DNA of 64,000 nucleotides, from assembly GCA_028277985.1 (NCBI GenBank), contig JANQFG010000105.1, forward strand, positions 1-64,000, written 5' to 3'. The stretch is from a bacterium (GTDB taxonomy: Bacteria > Desulfobacterota > DSWW01). The notes beneath the pieces were generated by a model that made no database searches, was not told where the DNA came from, and saw nothing but the letters and a program-made list of their open reading frames with translations. The position numbers and the translations under genes were made by a program. This document shows positions 60,383 to 64,000 of this stretch, in pieces; position 1 is the stretch's first letter; each line of letters begins with the position of its first letter.

Positions 60383-61501
60383 ATGACCCTCAAACAACGC
60401 ATCACCGAAAAGGCCCTCGAGCTCGGCTTTGCAGACGTAGGCTTCACCACCGCCGATCCCCTGGACCTCTACATCAAGGAGTACGAAACCCGCCCGGAGA
60501 TGTACGATTGGACGAAACTCGGTGGCCTGGACCTGAAGCAGGGCGCCGGCCTCGCGCAGAACCACCCGTGGGCCAAGTCCATGGTGGTCCTCATCTACAA
60601 CTACCACCAGAAGCATTTCCCGGCGGACCTTGTGGGCAAATACGGGCGGTGTTACCAGATCGACGACCGGATCGCCCAGAAGGACTGGGTCCTCGCCATC
60701 ATCAACTTCATCGGGTTCCTGAGCGAAGAAGGGATGCAACTTCACCAGGGAGAAGAGATCCCGGCCCGCATGTCGGCGGCCCGGGCCGGTCTGGTGACTT
60801 ACGGGAAGAACTGCTTCGCCTACGCCCGCAAATCCATGATGGGCGCCTCCTGGCTGGTGAGCGTCCCCATTCTGGTCGACGCGGAGATCGAGCCGGACGA
60901 GCCTTCCATCGAGGTCGGCTGCCCGAAATGGTGCAAGAACGCCTGCCTGGCCGCATGCCCCACCGGCGCGCTGTACAAGCCTAAGAAGATGAACCCCCTC
61001 AAGTGTATCCCCTTCAACACCTACTATGCTCCCGGAATCACGGCCATGGAGCTCAGGGAGCCCATGGGCAGGTGGATCTACGGCTGCGACCGGTGTCAGC
61101 AGGTCTGTCCGCGCAACGAACCCTGGATGAACCAGGTTCTCCCGGAGAACCCTCCTCTGATGGAGATAGCCGGAGACTTCCAACCCGAAGTCATTCTCAC
61201 CATGTCTCAGGACCATTACGAGAACAAGATCATGCCGCTCATGTTCTACATCCCAAAGGAGAACATCGGGAAGTGGAAGATGAACGCTGCCCGGGCACTC
61301 GGAAACATGGGCGACACGGGCCATGTCCCGATCCTGGCCGAGACCCTCGCCGACAACCCGGACGAGACGGTCCGCGGCATGTGCGCCTGGTCATTGGGAA
61401 GGCTCGGCGGAAGCAAGGCCAAAGCCGCCCTCGAATCCCGACTACCCGGCGAGGACGGCCTGGTAAAGGAAGAAATCACCCTCGCCCTGGAGAAACTCTA
61501 G
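60383..61501 (+). CDS. QueG-related double 4Fe-4S cluster protein with HEAT-like C-terminus
   Basis: A 372-residue iron-sulfur protein. The first cluster motif is CPKWCKNACLAACPTGAL, with CX3CX3CX3CP spacing rather than the usual CX2CX2CX3CP, and the second is YGCDRCQQVCPRNEP. The C-terminal 80 residues read as HEAT-like repeats (TGHVPILAETLADNPDETV), as in epoxyqueuosine reductase QueG. The catalytic loops of true QueG are not clear. Possible roles: tRNA-modifying reductase relative, or a corrinoid/iron-sulfur reductase. Start ATG at 60383 with AGAGAAGGA upstream. It sits among catabolic genes, not among tRNA genes. Confidence 0.8.
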   Translation: MTLKQRITEKALELGFADVGFTTADPLDLYIKEYETRPEMYDWTKLGGLDLKQGAGLAQNHPWAKSMVVLIYNYHQKHFPADLVGKYGRCYQIDDRIAQKDWVLAIINFIGFLSEEGMQLHQGEEIPARMSAARAGLVTYGKNCFAYARKSMMGASWLVSVPILVDAEIEPDEPSIEVGCPKWCKNACLAACPTGALYKPKKMNPLKCIPFNTYYAPGITAMELREPMGRWIYGCDRCQQVCPRNEPWMNQVLPENPPLMEIAGDFQPEVILTMSQDHYENKIMPLMFYIPKENIGKWKMNAARALGNMGDTGHVPILAETLADNPDETVRGMCAWSLGRLGGSKAKAALESRLPGEDGLVKEEITLALEKL

Positions 61502-61536
61502 GAAGGAACACGGACAACGCACCCAAAACAACGGAC

Positions 61537-61612
61537 ATTGCGAGTCGCCGAAGGCGACGAAGCAACCCCCTAGCACCTTATGAAGATTGCGAGTGAAGCG
61601 AAGCAACCCCCC
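61537..61612. repeat. Two dispersed ATTGCGAG-type palindromic repeats
   Basis: Copies at 61537-61571 (with an internal TCGCC-GAA-GGCGA hairpin) and 61586-61612 occupy most of the gap between the QueG-related and glyoxalase genes. Confidence 0.75.
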
Positions 61613-61630
61613 AGCTGAAGGGAGCCAACT

Positions 61631-62023
61631 ATGCGCCTCCTCCACACCATGATCCGCGTAGGGAACCTGGAAGAGTCCATCAAGTTCTACACAGAAATCC
61701 TCGGCATGAGGCTGCTTCGCAGAAAAGACTACCCGAGCGGCAAGTTCACCCTCGCCTTTGTCGGCTACGGGAGCGAATCGGAAGAGGCGGTCATCGAGCT
61801 GACCCACAACTGGGACGTGGATCACTACGAGCTGGGGAACGCCTACGGACACATCGCCCTCGAAGTGGACGACGTATACGAGGCCTGCGACAAGATACGA
61901 GAACGAGGGGGCAAGGTCGTCCGTGACGCAGGCCCCATGAAGGGCGGCACCACCATCCTGGCTTTCGTCGAGGACCCGGACGGCTACAAGATCGAGCTCT
62001 TGGGAAAGAAGAGCGCGGACTGA
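61631..62023 (+). CDS. Glyoxalase I-type lactoylglutathione lyase-like protein
   Basis: A 130-residue VOC-fold protein. Likely metal ligands are His in [15 protein letters not shown], Glu in AVIELTHNW, His in [11 protein letters not shown] and Glu in GYKIELLG. It likely isomerises a methylglyoxal-thiol adduct, though in a bacterium without obvious glutathione genes here another thiol is possible. The last 31 codons are duplicated at 62762-62854 beyond a toxin-antitoxin pair. AAGGGAGCC precedes the ATG. Confidence 0.88.
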   Translation: MRLLHTMIRVGNLEESIKFYTEILGMRLLRRKDYPSGKFTLAFVGYGSESEEAVIELTHNWDVDHYELGNAYGHIALEVDDVYEACDKIRERGGKVVRDAGPMKGGTTILAFVEDPDGYKIELLGKKSAD

Positions 62024-62048
62024 TTCTAAAAAGATCCTTCGAAGCCTC

Positions 62049-62099
62049 TTGACAGGAACCTGTTCCGTGCTATCATAATGATATCATATGGCACATATG
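62049..62099 (+). promoter_or_regulatory. Promoter and palindromic operator of the VapBC pair
   Basis: TTGACA (62049-62054), a 16-bp spacer and TATCAT (62071-62076). Downstream are the palindrome ATGATATCAT (62078-62087) and an inverted pair CATATG-GCA-CATATG (62085-62099), suited to binding by the ribbon-helix-helix antitoxin. GGAACCTGTTCC in the spacer is also palindromic. Confidence 0.65.
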
Positions 62100-62112
62100 A
62101 AGGAGGCCTCTC

Positions 62113-62343
62113 GTGGGACAAATACTCGTGCGTGACCTGAATGACGAGGTCATCGAAAGGCTGAAGAACCGAGCCAGGAACGACGGCCGTTCTCTCCAGT
62201 CAGAGGTTAAGCTGATCCTGGAGCAGGCGGCTCGAGCAGATGTAAAGGCAGCACGCAAGCTTGCAAACGATATTCGGAAACGCTTCAAAGGAAGAAAACT
62301 CACGGACAGCGCCGACCTGATCCGTGAGGATCGCGACAGATGA
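62113..62343 (+). CDS. vapB: VapB/FitA-type antitoxin
   Basis: A 76-residue protein whose N-terminal part (LVRDLNDEVIERLKNRA) is a ribbon-helix-helix DNA-binding fold of the FitA group. The C-terminal part would wrap the toxin. GTG start with AGGAGG upstream. Its end overlaps the toxin start by 4 bp (ATGA), typical of a toxin-antitoxin operon. It should repress its own promoter and neutralise the toxin. Confidence 0.87.
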   Translation: MGQILVRDLNDEVIERLKNRARNDGRSLQSEVKLILEQAARADVKAARKLANDIRKRFKGRKLTDSADLIREDRDR

Positions 62344-62759
62344 GCGTCTTTGTCGTAGACGCCAGCGTTGTCGCGAAGTGGTTCTTTCCCGAGTCCCACA
62401 CCGAAAACTCTCTTCGCCTTCTTGCGGACCGAAACCGCCTCCATGCACCCGACTTCCTTTTCGCGGAATTAGACAACGTTGTGTGCAAGAGAATTCGGCG
62501 AGGCGAGATCAACCGGGTTGAGGGAGACAGGATCAGGGAAGCATTGCGGCGGTTCCCGATCCAAACACACAGCTTCTTGGCCCTCCTGGATCCGGGATAT
62601 GAGATCGCCGTAAGATCAGGGCGTAGTGTCTACGACTGTCTCTACGTCGCCCTGGCGGTTCTACTCGATGGCAAGATGGTCACCGCCGACCGTCGGCTCC
62701 ACGACGGACTGGCCGCCGGACCGCTGTCGAAGAATCTCTTGTGGATCGAGGAACTCTAG
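62340..62759 (+). CDS. vapC: VapC-type PIN-domain ribonuclease toxin
   Basis: A 139-residue PIN protein. The acidic site residues are Asp in [11 protein letters not shown], Glu in LFAELDNVV, Asp in [10 protein letters not shown] and Asp in VTADRRL. It cleaves RNA when not bound by the antitoxin. The gene ends two bases before the duplicated glyoxalase fragment, which suggests that the pair entered this locus by insertion or recombination. Confidence 0.9.
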   Translation: MSVFVVDASVVAKWFFPESHTENSLRLLADRNRLHAPDFLFAELDNVVCKRIRRGEINRVEGDRIREALRRFPIQTHSFLALLDPGYEIAVRSGRSVYDCLYVALAVLLDGKMVTADRRLHDGLAAGPLSKNLLWIEEL

Positions 62760-62761
62760 CC

Positions 62762-62854
62762 GGCCCCATGAAGGGCGGCACCACCATCCTCGCCTTTGTC
62801 GAAGACCCTGACGGCTATAAGATCGAGCTCTTGGGAAAGAAGAGCACAGACTGA
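62762..62854 (+). pseudogene. Duplicated 3' end of the glyoxalase gene
   Basis: Encodes the last 31 codons including the stop, matching 61931-62023 at all but one residue (Ala to Thr near the end). The two copies differ at 8 of 93 bases: six are synonymous third-position changes and the other two lie in the Ala/Thr codon. No start or upstream glyoxalase sequence is present, so the fragment is inactive. Confidence 0.85.
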
Positions 62855-62915
62855 GCACAACCCCGCCATAGAGCGACACGCTCGCGGCGAGCCCCGCTTC
62901 ACCACACAAAAAGCC

Positions 62916-62957
62916 TTGACACATGTCCCCTGATGTAGGTAAAACTTACTTACATCA
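62916..62957 (+). promoter_or_regulatory. Promoter with TetR-type operator ahead of the 63011 gene
   Basis: TTGACA at 62916-62921. Its -10 region lies in an imperfect 27-bp palindrome (62931-62957) with arms TGATGTA and TACATCA, 11 of 13 base pairs matched. The -10 box itself is weak (TAAAAC-like). The site probably binds the TetR protein encoded next. Confidence 0.6.
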
Positions 62958-63010
62958 CCGCCCAAGGAGACCTCTCCGGGCGGGAACCCGGAAATACGAG
63001 GAATCGCAGC

Positions 63011-63691
63011 ATGAAGGCAACAAGGGGGCAGAAGAAACCCCGCGAAATGTCCGTACCCGAAGGGGGCGTCCGGCTCAAGAAAGCGATGAAGACGCTCCTC
63101 CGCAAATCGGATTTCAGTTCCATCACCACGGCCAGGATCGCCAAGACCGCGGGTGTGAACGAGGCCCTGATCTACCGCTATTTTGGGGACAAGAGAGGCC
63201 TGCTCCACGCCCTGCTGATGGAATCCGGATCCATCTTCCTCGCGGGACTGGAGGAGGCCGTCGAGGGAATGGAGGGGGCGCTCGACAGACTGCGTCTGAT
63301 CGTGAAGCTGAGCGTGCGCTACTACATCAAAGACCGCGTCTTCGCCAGGATCCTCCTCCTGGAAGTCAGGAACTACAACGACTACTTCGAAAGCGAAACC
63401 TACGAACTGGTAAGGGAGTACAGCCGCTTTGTATCGAAGATCATACAGGAGGGGATGGACGCCGGGGAGATCCGCGACGACGTGTCCTGCAACCACATAC
63501 GGGACGTCCTGCTGGGCGGGATCGAGCACGTATGCCTGCCGGGCCCGATCTTCAAACGAAAGATCTCTGCCGACTCGGCTGCGGAGGACCTGATAGGAAT
63601 CGTATTCGACGGAATCGTGCCTCGCAAACTGAAGGGCAGGCGCCGGCAACGGCCTGGCCTTCGAACCTCAGGGAAGGAGAGGAACCCATGA
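63011..63691 (+). CDS. TetR/AcrR-family regulator
   Basis: A 226-residue regulator with an HTH (SSITTARIAKTAGVNEALIYRYFGDKRGLLHAL) and a helical ligand domain. The N-terminal 30 residues are basic (KATRGQKKPREM). It lies downstream of its own operator-like promoter and overlaps the following DUF1329-type gene by 4 bp (ATGA), so the two are cotranscribed and probably controlled together. Confidence 0.9.
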   Translation: MKATRGQKKPREMSVPEGGVRLKKAMKTLLRKSDFSSITTARIAKTAGVNEALIYRYFGDKRGLLHALLMESGSIFLAGLEEAVEGMEGALDRLRLIVKLSVRYYIKDRVFARILLLEVRNYNDYFESETYELVREYSRFVSKIIQEGMDAGEIRDDVSCNHIRDVLLGGIEHVCLPGPIFKRKISADSAAEDLIGIVFDGIVPRKLKGRRRQRPGLRTSGKERNP

Positions 63692-64000
63692 GACCGCATA
63701 TCCACCTGCCCTCATTTGCGGCCCTTTTGTGGCTGCTGCTGGCCACCGTCCCGACCGCCCCGGCCGACGTGGCCCCCGGCGACGTCATCGACAAGACGAA
63801 CTGGGAAAAGGCCAAGGGGCTCGTTCCGGACAACACCCTGGAGTGGCTCAAGCGGGGCGACTTCACGCTCGAGGTGGCCGACCTGAACTTCGATCCGACG
63901 GACTACGTTCCCGCCGTGGTCAAGACGTCCCTGCAGGCGAACAAGGGCAAGTACGACGTTGACGAGGACGGGCTCATGGTCGACGTGGCGACGGGAAAGC
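63688..64000 (+). CDS. DUF1329-type outer-membrane lipoprotein-sorting-like protein (partial, runs off the window)
   Basis: The first 104 residues are visible. A signal peptide (FAALLWLLLATVPTAPA) is followed by GDVIDKTNWEKAKGLVPDN, LEWLKRGDFTLEV and a Y-V-P segment, the usual start of DUF1329 proteins (LolA-like fold, often near efflux or solvent-degradation genes). The frame is open to the window edge. Its ATG overlaps the TetR stop. Confidence 0.75.
   Translation, partial: MRPHIHLPSFAALLWLLLATVPTAPADVAPGDVIDKTNWEKAKGLVPDNTLEWLKRGDFTLEVADLNFDPTDYVPAVVKTSLQANKGKYDVDEDGLMVDVATGK

Overview
The window is GC-rich, densely coded DNA from a Gram-negative, mainly anaerobic bacterium. Outer-membrane and lipoprotein genes, a type IV pilus/type II secretion ATPase and a PlsC acyltransferase indicate a diderm. 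A glycyl radical enzyme, an ATP-driven 2-hydroxyacyl-CoA dehydratase/benzoyl-CoA reductase-type set, a tungstate transporter under a molybdenum/tungsten-cofactor riboswitch, a probable selenoprotein, a methanopterin-pathway enzyme and a multiheme cytochrome point to the Desulfobacterota (former Deltaproteobacteria) or a close relative. This is inferred from gene content; there is no rRNA gene to confirm it. No tRNA, rRNA, CRISPR array or complete insertion sequence was seen.

Layout. 1-6.9 kb (minus): one tightly overlapping operon of histidine kinase, response regulator, HD-GYP phosphodiesterase, STAS protein, GspE/PilB ATPase and GspF/PilC membrane protein, which looks like cyclic-di-GMP-linked control of pilus or secretion assembly. 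7-9.95 kb: a small lipoprotein, a PstS-like protein, a decayed porin and an AhpD-related gene with an in-frame TGA in a CxxU position, behind a promoter overlain by a perfect 22-bp palindrome. 10-16.5 kb: an acyl-CoA synthetase, then cytochrome b, Rieske protein and an octaheme cytochrome with HEAT/TPR repeats (quinol oxidation). 16.5-19.3 kb: GNAT, beta-RFAP synthase-like protein and thiolase in one operon. 19.6-27.8 kb: a hybrid histidine kinase, then three 2-hydroxyacyl-CoA dehydratase-type subunits, their activating ATPase, a ferredoxin-like protein and an ArsR regulator, with RAYT/REP-like palindromes between them.

28.1-34.7 kb: a large PHP-type lipoprotein, a HEAT-repeat protein, an MddA-like methyltransferase and a second methyltransferase. 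34.8-38.1 kb (minus): riboswitch-tupA-tupB-tupC-moaA, a tungstate uptake and pterin cofactor operon. 38.2-43.1 kb: an NTF2-like protein, a TetR repressor, a glycyl radical enzyme and a haloalkane dehalogenase. The repressor gene and the enzyme operon have near-identical promoter/operator sequences. This is the most unusual catabolic unit here. 43.1-49.5 kb: a MITE-like element, PlsC, a histidine kinase, a lipoprotein, a second NTF2-like protein, an SDR and an MFS transporter. 49.8-54.1 kb: a secreted Cys-rich protein, a subtilase that shares a C-terminal domain with it, and an M28-like lipoprotein lacking the usual catalytic Glu.

54.2-64 kb: a plus-strand catabolic neighbourhood of three SDRs (two are a tandem duplicate), a thiamine-diphosphate enzyme, an acyl-CoA dehydrogenase, a QueG-related iron-sulfur protein, a glyoxalase, and a VapBC toxin-antitoxin pair lying between the glyoxalase gene and a second diverged copy of its 3' end. 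A TetR gene and the start of a DUF1329-type protein close the window. The intergenic gaps here are filled by dispersed ATTGCGAG-type palindromic repeats.
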